The notes: generated by a model from the sequence alone, not told the origin. Counted from the stretch's first letter, positions 17,260 to 25,831 are shown. The stretch is DNA of 37,577 nucleotides from Acetobacteraceae bacterium (GCA_947474705.1 CANJJS010000048.1:1-37577); one strand, 5' to 3'. Numbers and translations are program-made.

Positions 17260-17856
17260 ATGGCGATACAGGTGTTCGGCGATTCGATTTCGGGGAACTG
17301 CCTGAAAGTGAAATGGGTTTGCGATGTTCTGAACATTCCCTGCCGCTGGGAAGAAGTCGATATTCTGAACGGCGAGAGCCGGGTGCCCGCGTTTCTGGCG
17401 ATGAACCCGGCGGGACAGGTGCCCGTGGTTATCCTGGAGGACGGGAGGGCCCTGGCGCAATCGAACGCGATCGCGATGTATCTCGCGGAGGGTTCGCGAT
17501 TGATTCCGGCCGATCGTTACGGCCGAGCGAAGGTGTCGGAATGGCTGTTCTGGGAGCAATACCGTCACGAGCCCTATATCGCCGTGGCGCGCTTCCAGGT
17601 GGTTTACCAGCACCGGACGTTCGCCGAACTGGAGCCGAAGTTGGTCGAGCGGGGTCACGCGGCCCTGTCGCGTCTGGAGGCCGCCACCGGCGAAAGCGCG
17701 TTCCTGGTGGGCGAGGCCCTGAGCCTGGCCGATATTGCTTTGGTCGCCTACACGCGGATGGCGGGCCAGGGCGGGTTCGATCTGAATGCCTACCCCGCCG
17801 TCCGGTCCTGGATTGGCCGCGTCGAGGGCGAACTGCGCCTCGATCCGCTGGTCTGA
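17260..17856 (+). CDS. Glutathione S-transferase family protein
   Basis: This is a 198-aa cytosolic protein with a thioredoxin-fold N domain (VFGDSISGNCLKVKW with a candidate Ser/Cys contact, then NPAGQVPVVILEDGRALAQS with the cis-Pro before VVIL and the glutamine-serine that binds the glutathione gamma-Glu) and an all-helical C domain ending FLVGEALSLADIALVAYTRM, the GST N-capping and hydrophobic staple region. Members conjugate glutathione to electrophiles or reduce peroxides. AGGAAG lies upstream of the ATG. The TIGR03084-type gene converges on it with a 10-base gap; that family includes maleylpyruvate-isomerase-like folds, but a functional link is speculative. Confidence 0.9.
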   Translation: MAIQVFGDSISGNCLKVKWVCDVLNIPCRWEEVDILNGESRVPAFLAMNPAGQVPVVILEDGRALAQSNAIAMYLAEGSRLIPADRYGRAKVSEWLFWEQYRHEPYIAVARFQVVYQHRTFAELEPKLVERGHAALSRLEAATGESAFLVGEALSLADIALVAYTRMAGQGGFDLNAYPAVRSWIGRVEGELRLDPLV

Positions 17857-17866
17857 CGGGCGCTGC

Positions 17867-18676
17867 TCAGGCCGCTGCGGAACGCCCCAGACGGGCGCCC
17901 GGTGCGGGCGGCGTTTCCGGCGGGCCGGCGAAGCATTGGGCGATGTCCATCCAGGTCCGCGCGGGATGGCCTGTGACGCACAGCGCGGTGTCGGCGACGT
18001 TGCGGGTCTGGGTGACGACCTGGCAGAAATCGAGTGCGCCGCCTTCGACGATGTTTTCCGGATTCGGATCGTTCCAGGTCCAGATGTCGCCGTCAGGGCC
18101 GGTCAGACGGACGTGCGGCGCGGGTCCCGGAACGTCCTGGCCGCGGTTCGCGAAAGTCCAGCCATAGGTGCGGACGCCGATTTCCGCGACGCTCCGCAGC
18201 CGGTTCGTGGGTTCGCGGGCGACGCCCATCAGGTCGTAGATCGCCTGGCCGTGGGACCATGTTTCCATTTGGCGCGCTGTGGTGAACATGCGGACGCCCA
18301 TGTCGGGACCGGCCCATTTCAGCCGCGTATCGGATGGCATGGCGGAGAGTTTTTCGCACAGGCCGTTCATCGTCGCGTGCCAGGTGTCCAGCAGGCGCCG
18401 CCCGGTCAGGCCGTTCATGCGTTCGCGGGTGGCCTCCAGGCGGGTCAGTCCGCCCGCGATCAGTGCCTGGCGCGCGGCGCGAAAGGCCGCGAAGTTCTCG
18501 GGACCGGCGACGGAGGCGGCGGCCATCAGGTCGCCATCGTGCAGGTGCTGGACGATGTCGTTCACGGTCCATTGTTTGAACAGGGTCGGACGAGCCCAGT
18601 CCGCCTCGGACAGCGTGGAAAGAAGCTTGTGCAGTTCGTCCGCTTCGGCGCGGAAATCGATGGCTTGCGGCAACAT
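17867..18676 (-). CDS. TIGR03084-type protein (maleylpyruvate isomerase / DinB-like fold)
   Basis: This 269-aa protein has the N-terminal four-helix metal-binding pattern of the mycothiol-dependent maleylpyruvate isomerase/DinB superfamily: WTVNDIVQHLHDGD (H44 or H46) and, about 110 residues later, ARQMETWSHGQAIYDLMG (ExWxH). These give a three-residue metal site. A C-terminal domain follows (about 185-269). I assign it to TIGR03084 from pattern memory; function is unknown. The start at 18676 follows a GGGGG run; an ATG at 18694 is an alternative. It follows the DUF29 gene by 31 bases on the same strand and may share its transcript. Confidence 0.75.
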   Translation of the reverse strand: MLPQAIDFRAEADELHKLLSTLSEADWARPTLFKQWTVNDIVQHLHDGDLMAAASVAGPENFAAFRAARQALIAGGLTRLEATRERMNGLTGRRLLDTWHATMNGLCEKLSAMPSDTRLKWAGPDMGVRMFTTARQMETWSHGQAIYDLMGVAREPTNRLRSVAEIGVRTYGWTFANRGQDVPGPAPHVRLTGPDGDIWTWNDPNPENIVEGGALDFCQVVTQTRNVADTALCVTGHPARTWMDIAQCFAGPPETPPAPGARLGRSAAA

Positions 18677-18707
18677 GGAACGCCCCCGGGTCATGGGCGG
18701 CATTATA

Positions 18708-19217
18708 TCACCGGGTAAGGCCGAGTGCCAGGCGCTGGACGAGCGCGGCGGGGTCGGTGGATTCGCGTAACACTTCGGCGAGAGGGATGGGGCAGGTTGT
18801 CCCGCGCAGCGCGCGCAGGCGGGTGGCGAAGGCCGGGTCCCGCGCCTGTTCCAAAAGGTCGAGTTCCGCCTGCCGGACCGCGCGGTCCCATAATGCGTCC
18901 ATATCGATCCGCCGATGCATGCTGGGGGATATCCGGTCTTCCAGATCGCCCTGCCAGTTATTGATTTCCACACGCCAATGGCGGACGGTCTGAGCCTCCG
19001 AATCCAAAACACATTTCACCGCGTGCCGGAGGATCAGCCGGATAAAACTCTTCACCGCGTTCAGTTCGCTGAGACCTAAATCCTCGATCTCCTCCAACAC
19101 ATGCGCGAGATCGAGGGCATTCGGCAGATCCCGCCGCCCAGACAATTCCCTCAGTGCGCCCGCCTGCTGTTCCGACCAGGCGAGAATATCGGTTTCGTAA
19201 AGATCGGTGCCGCTCAT
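18708..19217 (-). CDS. DUF29 family protein
   Basis: This 169-aa protein begins MSGTDLYETDILAWSEQQAG and contains LDLAHVLEEIEDLGLSELNAV and RLILRHAVKCVLDSE, which are the conserved DUF29 blocks. DUF29 proteins are small helical proteins frequent in cyanobacteria and alphaproteobacteria, usually of unknown function, and often found near mobile or toxin-antitoxin-like loci; nothing here indicates a partner toxin. No signal peptide or membrane helix is visible. It probably heads a two-gene unit with the TIGR03084-type gene. Confidence 0.88.
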   Translation of the reverse strand: MSGTDLYETDILAWSEQQAGALRELSGRRDLPNALDLAHVLEEIEDLGLSELNAVKSFIRLILRHAVKCVLDSEAQTVRHWRVEINNWQGDLEDRISPSMHRRIDMDALWDRAVRQAELDLLEQARDPAFATRLRALRGTTCPIPLAEVLRESTDPAALVQRLALGLTR

Positions 19218-19408
19218 CGCCGCCTCCGTCCCGTGCCAAAAAGGTTCATACCGCGCGCGCCACGGATGTGCCCATCACGGACCATATACCAGCACCATGC
19301 CGCTTCCGGTCCCCCGATTGCGCCGGGGATGACGGAGGAGGGGGCGCCACCGCTGACGCGATGGGCGTCATTGTCGCCGCCGGCGGCGTAACGGTCCAGC
19401 AAAACCCT

Positions 19409-20263
19409 TCACGCGTCGCGGTGGTCCAGCCCAATATCCAGCACCTGCGCGCTGTGCGTCAGCCACCCCACCGACATCAGATCGACGCCGGATTGCGCGA
19501 TCGGCAACGCCGTCTCGGGCCGGATGCGGCCCGAAGCCTCGGTGATCGCGCGTCCCGCGACGATGACGACGGCTTCCCGCAACATGTCCGGCCCCATGTT
19601 GTCGAGCAGCACGGCATCCACGCCCAGGTCCATGGCCTCGCGGAGCTGGTCCAATGTGTCGACTTCCAGTTCGATTTTCACCAAATGGCCGACACCTGCG
19701 CGGGCACGCTCGACCGCCGGTTTCACTCCACCCGCGATGGCGACGTGGTTGTCCTTGATCAGCACCGCGTCGTCCAAACCGAAACGATGATTCGATCCGC
19801 CTCCGACACGGACCGCGTATTTCTGCGCCGCCCGCAGGCCCGGCATGGTTTTCCGGGTGCAACAGACCTGCGCCTTATGGCCCGCGATCGCGTCCGCGAT
19901 GCCCCGTGTCGCGGAGGCCACGCCGGACAGATGCGACAAAAAATTCAACGCTACCCGCTCGCCCGTCAGAATCCCGCGCGCGGGCCCCGTGACGGTGGCG
20001 ATCAGATCGCCCGGCTTCAAACGACTCCCATCCGGCAACGCCACCTTCATCTCGATCCGCGGATCGATCAGCCGAAAGGCCCAATCGGAAAAATCGAGGC
20101 CGCAGACCACGCCTGGCTGCCGCGCGACCAGCGCGCAGGTTGTCCGCGCGTCCGCGGGCACGATCGAGTCGGTGGTGAGATCGCCGGCGCGGCCCAGATC
20201 CTCCAGCAGCGCGGCGCGCACGGAGGGTTCGATCATGATCGCCGGAAGCGGAGGGGTCGGCAT
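19409..20263 (-). CDS. nadC: Nicotinate-nucleotide pyrophosphorylase (quinolinate phosphoribosyltransferase)
   Basis: This 284-aa enzyme converts quinolinate and PRPP to nicotinate mononucleotide, the step after NadA in de novo NAD synthesis. Diagnostic motifs are EDLGRAGDLTTDSI, the ARGILTGERVALNFLSHLSG block, CTRKTMPGLRAAQKYAVRVG, GGSNHRFGLDDAVLIKDNH and the IELEVDTLDQL strand with barrel acidic residues. The length is normal. AAGGAG precedes the ATG at 20263. It follows nadA on the same strand after 220 bases and could be co-transcribed under the nadA operators. nadB, which normally sits between them in alphaproteobacteria, is absent from this locus. Confidence 0.96.
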   Translation of the reverse strand: MPTPPLPAIMIEPSVRAALLEDLGRAGDLTTDSIVPADARTTCALVARQPGVVCGLDFSDWAFRLIDPRIEMKVALPDGSRLKPGDLIATVTGPARGILTGERVALNFLSHLSGVASATRGIADAIAGHKAQVCCTRKTMPGLRAAQKYAVRVGGGSNHRFGLDDAVLIKDNHVAIAGGVKPAVERARAGVGHLVKIELEVDTLDQLREAMDLGVDAVLLDNMGPDMLREAVVIVAGRAITEASGRIRPETALPIAQSGVDLMSVGWLTHSAQVLDIGLDHRDA

Positions 20264-20483
20264 CGGAGAGCTCCTTGGGTTTCCTGGTTCGTATCGGACG
20301 GCGCGGGAGGCTTATAACCGCGGCCAGGGGCGCGCGGGATTGGCGGCCAGGCTCGCGTTGTGGGCCGGACACCGCGCTCACGCGAATGAAATACCGGCCG
20401 GTGCCCGCCCATCGGTGCGCTGGTCAAGAGAAATGCCGGAGGCACCGGATCGCCGCCGCAACGGCGATCCGGAAAGCGGAAAA

Positions 20484-21467
20484 TCAGGACGCCGCGAGCA
20501 TCCGTTCGACGGAGCGGCGGGCCGGGTCCATCAGTTCGGCGGGAATGGTGACTTCGTGCGTCATCGTCTCCAGCGCGCGCCGGATCTTTGGGAGTGTGAT
20601 CCGCTTCATGTGCGGGCAGAGGTTGCACGGCTTCACGAAGTTCACGTCGGGATGATTGACCGAAACGTTATCCGCCATGGAGCATTCCGTCAGCAGCACG
20701 ACACGCGCGGGCTTCTCGCGCCCGACATAATTCGACATGTCGGCGGTGGACCCGGTGTAGTCCGCCTCGGCGATGACGTCCGGCGGGCATTCCGGGTGCG
20801 CCAGGATGATGACGCCGGGGTGATCGGTGCGGAGCGCGCGGACCTCGGCGGGCGTGAAGCGTTCGTGTACCTCGCAGTGGCCGGCCCATGCGATGACCTT
20901 CACCTTGGTCTGCGCCGCGATGTTCTGCGCGAGGTATTCGTCGGGAAGCATGATGACTTCGGGCACGCCGAGCGATTCCACGATCTTCTTCGCGTTCCCG
21001 GAGGTGCAGCAAATATCCGATTCCGCTTTTACCGCGGCGGAGGAATTCACATAGGTCACCACCGGGCGGCCGGGAAATTTTTCGCGCATGAGGCGGACAT
21101 CGGCGGCGGTGATGGACGCCGCGAGGGAGCAGCCCGCTTCCAGATCGGGGATGAGTACCTTCTTCGACGGATTCAGCATCTTGGCGGTCTCCGCCATGAA
21201 GTGCACACCCGCGAGCACGATGACTTCCGCGTCCACTTTCATCGCCTCGCGCGCCAGCGCCAGGCTGTCGCCGACGATGTCGGCCACGCAATGGAAGATT
21301 TCCGGCGTCATGTAGTTATGCGCCAGGATCACGGCGTTGCGCGTCTTTTTCAGTTCCAGAATGGCTTCGACGTCGTCCGCGAACACCGGCCACTCGATGG
21401 GCGGGATGACGGACTTCACCCGTTGGTACAGCGGCGCGGTACGCTCCAGGACAGTGGATGCGGACAT
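20484..21467 (-). CDS. nadA: Quinolinate synthase A
   Basis: This is a 327-aa cytosolic [4Fe-4S] enzyme that condenses iminoaspartate with dihydroxyacetone phosphate to quinolinate. Cluster-ligand positions are seen as C113 ([10 protein letters not shown]), C227 ([10 protein letters not shown]) and the [10 protein letters not shown] pair at 281/284; substrate motifs include [21 protein letters not shown] and [20 protein letters not shown]. The length is typical. The start at 21467 has GGAGGATACCACC upstream. Transcription most likely begins at the promoter/operator region 21486-21541. An L-aspartate oxidase or aspartate dehydrogenase to feed it is not in the window. Confidence 0.97.
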   Translation of the reverse strand: MSASTVLERTAPLYQRVKSVIPPIEWPVFADDVEAILELKKTRNAVILAHNYMTPEIFHCVADIVGDSLALAREAMKVDAEVIVLAGVHFMAETAKMLNPSKKVLIPDLEAGCSLAASITAADVRLMREKFPGRPVVTYVNSSAAVKAESDICCTSGNAKKIVESLGVPEVIMLPDEYLAQNIAAQTKVKVIAWAGHCEVHERFTPAEVRALRTDHPGVIILAHPECPPDVIAEADYTGSTADMSNYVGREKPARVVLLTECSMADNVSVNHPDVNFVKPCNLCPHMKRITLPKIRRALETMTHEVTIPAELMDPARRSVERMLAAS

Positions 21468-21485
21468 GGTGGTATCCTCCGACTT

Positions 21486-21541
21486 ATGCTCTATATGAGC
21501 ATTTCCTGGGCTTATGCTAGAGGTGAGTATAAGTTTGTCAA
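21486..21541 (-). promoter_or_regulatory. nadA promoter with two palindromic operators (NadQ-like)
   Basis: On the minus strand TTGACA (21541-21536) and TAGCAT (21519-21514) are 16 bases apart, a good housekeeping promoter. Operator 1 is the perfect palindrome ATGCTCTATATGAGCAT (21486-21502). Operator 2, core ATGCTAGAGGTGAGTAT (21514-21530, extended to 21512-21532), is a weaker copy 28 bases away and overlaps the promoter spacer and -10. The layout predicts repression. The sequence resembles what I recall of the alphaproteobacterial NadQ motif for NAD genes; that match is from memory. No regulator gene of that family is in the window. Confidence 0.75.
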
Positions 21542-21625
21542 GCGCGATTCATGGCGGGGCTGCGTCGCGCGCCATGGCCCACCCGCCGGACCGCGTTCCG
21601 GCGGACGAGAACCGTTATGGCGCCG

Positions 21626-22243
21626 TCATTCCGATACGTCCGCGCCGGGTGCGGGACCGGCATCGTTCGGTTCCACCGCCCGCGCGCCGGACAACCACGC
21701 CGCGGCGTCATGTGCGCGGCCCAGGGCGGTGTCGAGCACGGCCATTGTGGCCGATAAGTCGTCGGAGTCATCGCGTTCGAAGGCGCGGAACGCCCAGAGC
21801 CAGACCGCGACCAGCCCTTGGATCCGCAGTTCGCCGCGCAGACCGTGCGTGGGTTCGCCGGCGGCGTTCAGCATCCACCGCATGCTCTGGCGTGTCGCAC
21901 AGGTCAGGTCGAGCGCCGCGGCGGGATCGCGTGGCAAATGGCGAATTAAGGCCCGCACCCCCTCCCGATACGGTTTCATCGCGTCGAACCGGCCCATGAG
22001 CAGGTCGAACAAGCGGTCGCGCACGGGCCCGTCCTGGCCGGCGGCGGCCAGTGCCTGTTCGTCCATCGCGGCACCGAAGCGGCGCAACAAAGCGCGTTTG
22101 CCGGGGAAGCGGCGCCGGGCGTCCGCGAGTGGAAGCCCGGCCTCCGTGGCCGCCGCGGCGATCGTCATGCGCGCCCACCCCCGGTCCGCCGCGAGGCGAA
22201 AAGCGGCGGCGATTAAGGCGGTGTCGAAATCCAGGTCTGACAT
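21626..22243 (-). CDS. TetR family transcriptional regulator
   Basis: This 205-aa protein has an N-terminal helix-turn-helix of the TetR type (about residues 8-50: AAFRLAADRGWARMTIAAAA, then TEAGLP and FPGKRALLRRF) and an all-helical ligand-binding remainder. The start at 22243 lacks a good ribosome site; in-frame codons reach 22303 but add non-family residues. It is divergent from the binding-protein gene at 22383, with 139 bases between them, so it may regulate that gene or itself. No clear palindromic operator was found in the gap. It is not obviously related to NadQ, so I do not connect it with the nadA operators. Confidence 0.85.
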   Translation of the reverse strand: MSDLDFDTALIAAAFRLAADRGWARMTIAAAATEAGLPLADARRRFPGKRALLRRFGAAMDEQALAAAGQDGPVRDRLFDLLMGRFDAMKPYREGVRALIRHLPRDPAAALDLTCATRQSMRWMLNAAGEPTHGLRGELRIQGLVAVWLWAFRAFERDDSDDLSATMAVLDTALGRAHDAAAWLSGARAVEPNDAGPAPGADVSE

Positions 22244-22382
22244 GGGAGAAGTGTGGCGAGACTCGCCGCATGCTTCAACCCGGGGGCATGGGCCACGTGA
22301 CAAAGGGCGGTGTTCGGGGCAGGGTTGGCGTGCTGGATCCGGCTGTTATCGGGCCCCGCCAAAAATCGAGGAACACGAGCCA

Positions 22383-23738
22383 ATGCCCAACATGAAATCA
22401 CCTGGGACATACCCTGGGACCTCCCTGGGGCGCCGCGGCGCTCTGACGCTCGCGGCCGCCGCCTTGCCGCTGGTGCATATTCGCACCGCCGCCGCCGCCG
22501 GAAAGCTGGCGATCATGGTCCCCGACCACTGGGTCCAGGAAGGCAACGTCGTCATGCGCCGCCAGATCGAGGCCTGGGGCGCCGAAAACAAGGTCGAGGT
22601 CCAGGCCGATTTTCTGACCGGTGTCGCCACCCGCACCACCATCGCGGCCGAGGCTTTGGGCAAATCCGGTCACGACATCGCGGTGCTGCCGGTCTGGGAA
22701 GTGCACAATAACATCGATTTTCTGGATTCGGCCGACGACATCATGGCGGCGCTGACAAAGCAATTCGGCCCGACCAATGAGATTTGCGAATATCTGGGAC
22801 GCGAACAAGGCGTCTGGCGCGCCGTGCCGATCAGCACGATGTCGTTCTATTACTGCGCCCTGGGACGGATCAGCGTTCTGAAACAGGCCGGTGTCGATAT
22901 TCTCGACATGTATCCCGTCCGCGCCGGCGGTTCCCCTTCCGCCGCCAACTGGAATTACGACACCTATTTGAAGACCGCCGAAGCCTGCCACAAAATGGGC
23001 ATGTCCTTTGGCACCGGGCTCGGCACCACCAGCGATTCCATCGGCTGGGTAGGCCAGATGTTCGCCTCCTTCGGCGCCGAACTGCTCGATCGCAACGGCA
23101 ATATCACGGTCGACAGCGACGGCGTGCGCCAGGTGCTGGAATACAGCAAACAACTGGTGAAATTTCTGCCAGAGAACGCGGTCGCCTACGACGACGCCTC
23201 CAACAACCGGGCCTATATTTCCGGCAAAAGCGCGCTGGTTTACAATCCGCCCTCGCCCTGGTCGGTCGCCAAACGCGAAGCTCCCGCCGTGGCGCTGGAC
23301 ACCTGGGTTTTTCCTTCGCCCGCCGGTCCGAAGGGGCGTTTCGAAACCTATTCCACGAATTTCTGGGGTGTCTGGAAATTCGCCAAAAACAAGAGCGCGG
23401 CCAAAGCGTTGATCACTTATTTGATGCAGCGCAAGCAGGTCGAGGAACGTTGTATCGCCACCATCGGTTACGACATTCCGCCCTTCGCCTCGATGGTCGA
23501 TTTCCCGATCTGGGATCAGGTCGGTCAGCCCGATGGTCTCTGCTATAATTACCCGTTGCGGCCGTTCCACAACGCGCGGCCTTATATCCCCATGTCGCCC
23601 GCGCCGCCCGGCATCGCCGTGAAAGCCTTTAACCGCGGCACCATGCCAACCATGCTTGCCCGCCTCCATGCCGGCCAGACCATCCCCCAGGTCATCGCCT
23701 GGGCCAAAGACGAACTGGCCGGGTTCGCGGAGCGCTGA
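22383..23738 (+). CDS. Orphan ABC sugar-type solute-binding protein
   Basis: This is a 451-aa periplasmic binding protein of the family-1 carbohydrate type. The start at 22383 is followed by a Tat-like signal (SLGRRGALTLAAAALPLVHI, then cleavage near TAAAA at about residue 39). Mature motifs include KLAIMVPDHWVQEGNVVMRR, AYDDASNNRAYISGKSALVY and FSTNFW-like YSTNFWGVWKFAKN. GAGGAA precedes the ATG. Unlike the binding protein at 7082-8455, it has no permease or ATPase next to it; a hairpin terminator follows directly, so it is transcribed alone. The frame stays open far upstream, antisense to nadC and nadA, but that part is not coding. Confidence 0.87.
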   Translation: MPNMKSPGTYPGTSLGRRGALTLAAAALPLVHIRTAAAAGKLAIMVPDHWVQEGNVVMRRQIEAWGAENKVEVQADFLTGVATRTTIAAEALGKSGHDIAVLPVWEVHNNIDFLDSADDIMAALTKQFGPTNEICEYLGREQGVWRAVPISTMSFYYCALGRISVLKQAGVDILDMYPVRAGGSPSAANWNYDTYLKTAEACHKMGMSFGTGLGTTSDSIGWVGQMFASFGAELLDRNGNITVDSDGVRQVLEYSKQLVKFLPENAVAYDDASNNRAYISGKSALVYNPPSPWSVAKREAPAVALDTWVFPSPAGPKGRFETYSTNFWGVWKFAKNKSAAKALITYLMQRKQVEERCIATIGYDIPPFASMVDFPIWDQVGQPDGLCYNYPLRPFHNARPYIPMSPAPPGIAVKAFNRGTMPTMLARLHAGQTIPQVIAWAKDELAGFAER

Positions 23739-23778
23739 ACCCGGCCGTCCGCGCGGCTTTCATCGGAGACAGGCGCGG

Positions 23779-23816
23779 TGCTGGCGCGACGCATACGCGG
23801 CCGCGCCAGCATTTGG
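23779..23816 (+). terminator. Terminator after the orphan binding-protein gene
   Basis: A perfect 10-bp stem TGCTGGCGCG / CGCGCCAGCA (23779-23788 and 23802-23811) with a 13-base loop is followed by TTT. It is 40 bases past the stop codon. The U run is short; the structure could also serve the converging regulator gene on the other strand. Confidence 0.55.
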
Positions 23817-23898
23817 CGTTATCGCCCAAGCATTGCGAGCCGGGGGGCGGGTCCTGCTGGGCATGAACCCAGGGACGGCGAGGTTCCGAAAAGGCGGA

Positions 23899-24573
23899 TC
23901 ACACCGCCAGCCGATACCCCCCCGCCTCCGTCACCAGCAAACACGCATTCGCCGGGTCCGCCTCCATCTTCCGCCGCAACCGGTAAATATGCGTCTCCAG
24001 CGTGTGCGTCGTGACAGCCGGGTTATACCCCCAGACCTCCCGCAGCAGTTCCAGCCGCGGCACCGCTCGCGTGCCCATCCGATGCAGGAACGCCAGGATC
24101 GCGGTTTCCTTTTCCGTCAACCGGATCCGCCGGTCCGCCGCCTCGTGCCGCAGCGCCTTTTCGCCGGAGTCGAATTCGTATGGCCCGATCGCGAACCGCA
24201 CCGGCGGCGGGTCGATGGCATGGGCGTCCAGCATCTCCCGCAGCAATCCCATCAATACGCCCAACCGGAACGGTTTCGCGATCGCCGCGGTCGCGTCGCC
24301 AGGATCGGGACGGCCGTTAAGAAGAATGACCGGGACAGCGAACCCATGCTCGCGCAACCAGTCGCGCACCGCGTGACCGTCCCCGTCCGGCAGCGCGGCC
24401 TCCATGATGACGGCGGCGGCGTCGAACGCTTCGTTGGCGAAACACGCTTCCACGTCCTGACGCGACGTCGCCTCGACCACCGAGAAAGCGCCATCGCGAG
24501 TCAGTTGCTCGCGCAGCGTCTCCCGCATCGCCGCGTCGCTGTCCACGATCAGGACCGCCCCCGAACCCGGCAT
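23899..24573 (-). CDS. OmpR/PhoB-type response regulator with degenerate receiver
   Basis: This 224-aa protein has a receiver domain (residues 6-115) and a winged-helix DNA-binding domain (about 125-224, with RLTEKETAILAFL, LLREVWGYNPAVTTHTLETH and IYRLRRKM). The receiver lacks key residues: the phospho-acceptor position in IMEAALPDGDG is E58 instead of Asp, the second acidic residue is S12 (VDSD), and the switch Thr is N86 (VILLNG). The conserved Lys (K100, AIAKPF) remains. Glu at this position can mimic phosphorylation, so DNA binding may be constitutive or controlled otherwise; that is inference. No sensor kinase is adjacent. The start at 24573 has GGAGGG about 10 bases upstream. It is divergent from ribA. 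Confidence 0.88.
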   Translation of the reverse strand: MPGSGAVLIVDSDAAMRETLREQLTRDGAFSVVEATSRQDVEACFANEAFDAAAVIMEAALPDGDGHAVRDWLREHGFAVPVILLNGRPDPGDATAAIAKPFRLGVLMGLLREMLDAHAIDPPPVRFAIGPYEFDSGEKALRHEAADRRIRLTEKETAILAFLHRMGTRAVPRLELLREVWGYNPAVTTHTLETHIYRLRRKMEADPANACLLVTEAGGYRLAV

Positions 24574-24689
24574 CCTCCGAACACCCTCCGTCGAAACCGT
24601 GGCGGCCGGGACTCCGGCCTTGTCCACGCCGCGCACGCTATAGCGCAATCGTGACGGAAAATGGGCCGGTATTGTTCCAAAGCGCGCCA

Positions 24690-24708
24690 ACCCCCACTAT
24701 CAGGGGGT
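24690..24708 (+). promoter_or_regulatory. Hairpin over the ribA ribosome-binding site
   Basis: ACCCCC (24690-24695) can pair with GGGGGT (24703-24708) around a 7-base loop, two bases before the ribA ATG at 24710. The G run is the only ribosome site available, so the hairpin could limit initiation. It is far too small for an FMN riboswitch aptamer, and none is seen in the 136-base gap. Confidence 0.35.
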
Positions 24709-24709
24709 C

Positions 24710-25828
24710 ATGACCTCTTCTTCCCCAGTCGCCACCGATCCCCTGACCCGAACCCTGCGGCGCGTGCACCGCGCGGCCTCCGACCTGCGCCGGGGTGTTC
24801 CCGTTCTTCTGGAGGGGCCCGAGCCCCTGTTGCTGCTGGCTTTGGAAACCGCCGGGGCCAGCGGGCTCGCCGAATACCTCGCCCTTGGCGCCACCCCGCC
24901 CTTGGCGCTGTTGGCGCCGGTTCGCGGCGCCGCCGTCCTCCGCCGCCCGATCGATGGCACCGTAGAGGTCGCCGCCGCCGTCCTGCCACCCGCCCTGGCC
25001 AATCCCGCCGCCTTGCGCGGCCTCGCCGATCCCACGGCGCCGCAACCCGCTTCCGCGACGCTGGCGATGGTGGACGCCCCCGAAGGCGCCGCCGCCGCCC
25101 TGGCACTGGCCAAGCTGGGCCGCCTGCTGCCCGCCGTCCTCGCGGTTCGCCCGCACCCGGACCTGGACCTCGCGGCACGCGACCTGATCTCCATCGCCGC
25201 CACCGATGTTCTCGCCTACCCCGGCATGGAAGGCGCGGGCCTGCGCATCGTCGCCTCCGCGCCCGTTCCCCTGCGCGACGCCCATGATTCCCGCGTCATC
25301 GCCTTCCGCGCCGAGGGCTCCGCGATCGAACACCTCGCCATCGTCGTCGGCCGCCCTGAAGACGAAGCCGCCCCCCTCGTCCGCATTCACTCCGAATGCT
25401 TCACCGGCGACCTCCTGGGCTCCATGCGCTGCGACTGCGGCGAGCAACTGCGCGGCGCCATCCAACGCATGTCCGAACACGGCGCGGGCGTGGTGCTGTA
25501 CCTCGCGCAAGAGGGTAGGGGCATCGGCCTCGCCAATAAACTCCGCGCCTACACGCTCCAGGACCGCGGCCTCGACACGATGGACGCCAACCGCGTTCTG
25601 GGCTGGGGCGCGGACGAGCGCAACTTTCTGGTCGGCGCCAACATGCTGCTGGAAATGGGAATACGTAAGGTGCGGCTGCTGACCAACAACCCCGACAAAA
25701 TCGCCGGCCTGACCGCCTGCGGCGTGGAGGTCGAGGGCCGCGAAGCCCATGCCTTCGCGTCCAACGAGGTCAACGACGCCTATCTCGCCACCAAAGCCGT
25801 GCGCTTCGGCCACATGCTGGACGAATAG
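24710..25828 (+). CDS. ribA: GTP cyclohydrolase II with N-terminal extension
   Basis: This 372-aa protein catalyses the first step of riboflavin synthesis, GTP to the diaminopyrimidinone phosphate. The C-terminal half (about 175-370) is a complete RibA: RIHSECFTGDLLGSMRCDCG with three zinc cysteines, YLAQEGRGIGLANKLRAY, LDTMDANRVLG and RLLTNNPDKI. The first roughly 170 residues are an Ala/Leu-rich domain without the acidic residues of RibB; such degenerate extensions are frequent in alphaproteobacteria. It lies 3 bases upstream of the YkuD gene, so the two are one unit. Function of the N domain is unknown. Confidence 0.93.
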   Translation: MTSSSPVATDPLTRTLRRVHRAASDLRRGVPVLLEGPEPLLLLALETAGASGLAEYLALGATPPLALLAPVRGAAVLRRPIDGTVEVAAAVLPPALANPAALRGLADPTAPQPASATLAMVDAPEGAAAALALAKLGRLLPAVLAVRPHPDLDLAARDLISIAATDVLAYPGMEGAGLRIVASAPVPLRDAHDSRVIAFRAEGSAIEHLAIVVGRPEDEAAPLVRIHSECFTGDLLGSMRCDCGEQLRGAIQRMSEHGAGVVLYLAQEGRGIGLANKLRAYTLQDRGLDTMDANRVLGWGADERNFLVGANMLLEMGIRKVRLLTNNPDKIAGLTACGVEVEGREAHAFASNEVNDAYLATKAVRFGHMLDE

Positions 25829-25831
25829 CGG

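Noticed and set aside
19845-23738. 1297-codon open frame on the plus strand running into the orphan binding-protein gene
   Set aside because: The first 840 codons are antisense to nadC, nadA and the TetR gene and read as Arg/Gly/His-rich low-complexity protein. Only the part from 22383 has a signal peptide and family motifs.
24574-24709. FMN riboswitch upstream of ribA
   Set aside because: The gap is 136 bases and lacks the conserved multi-stem RFN sequence; only a small hairpin at the ribosome site is seen.
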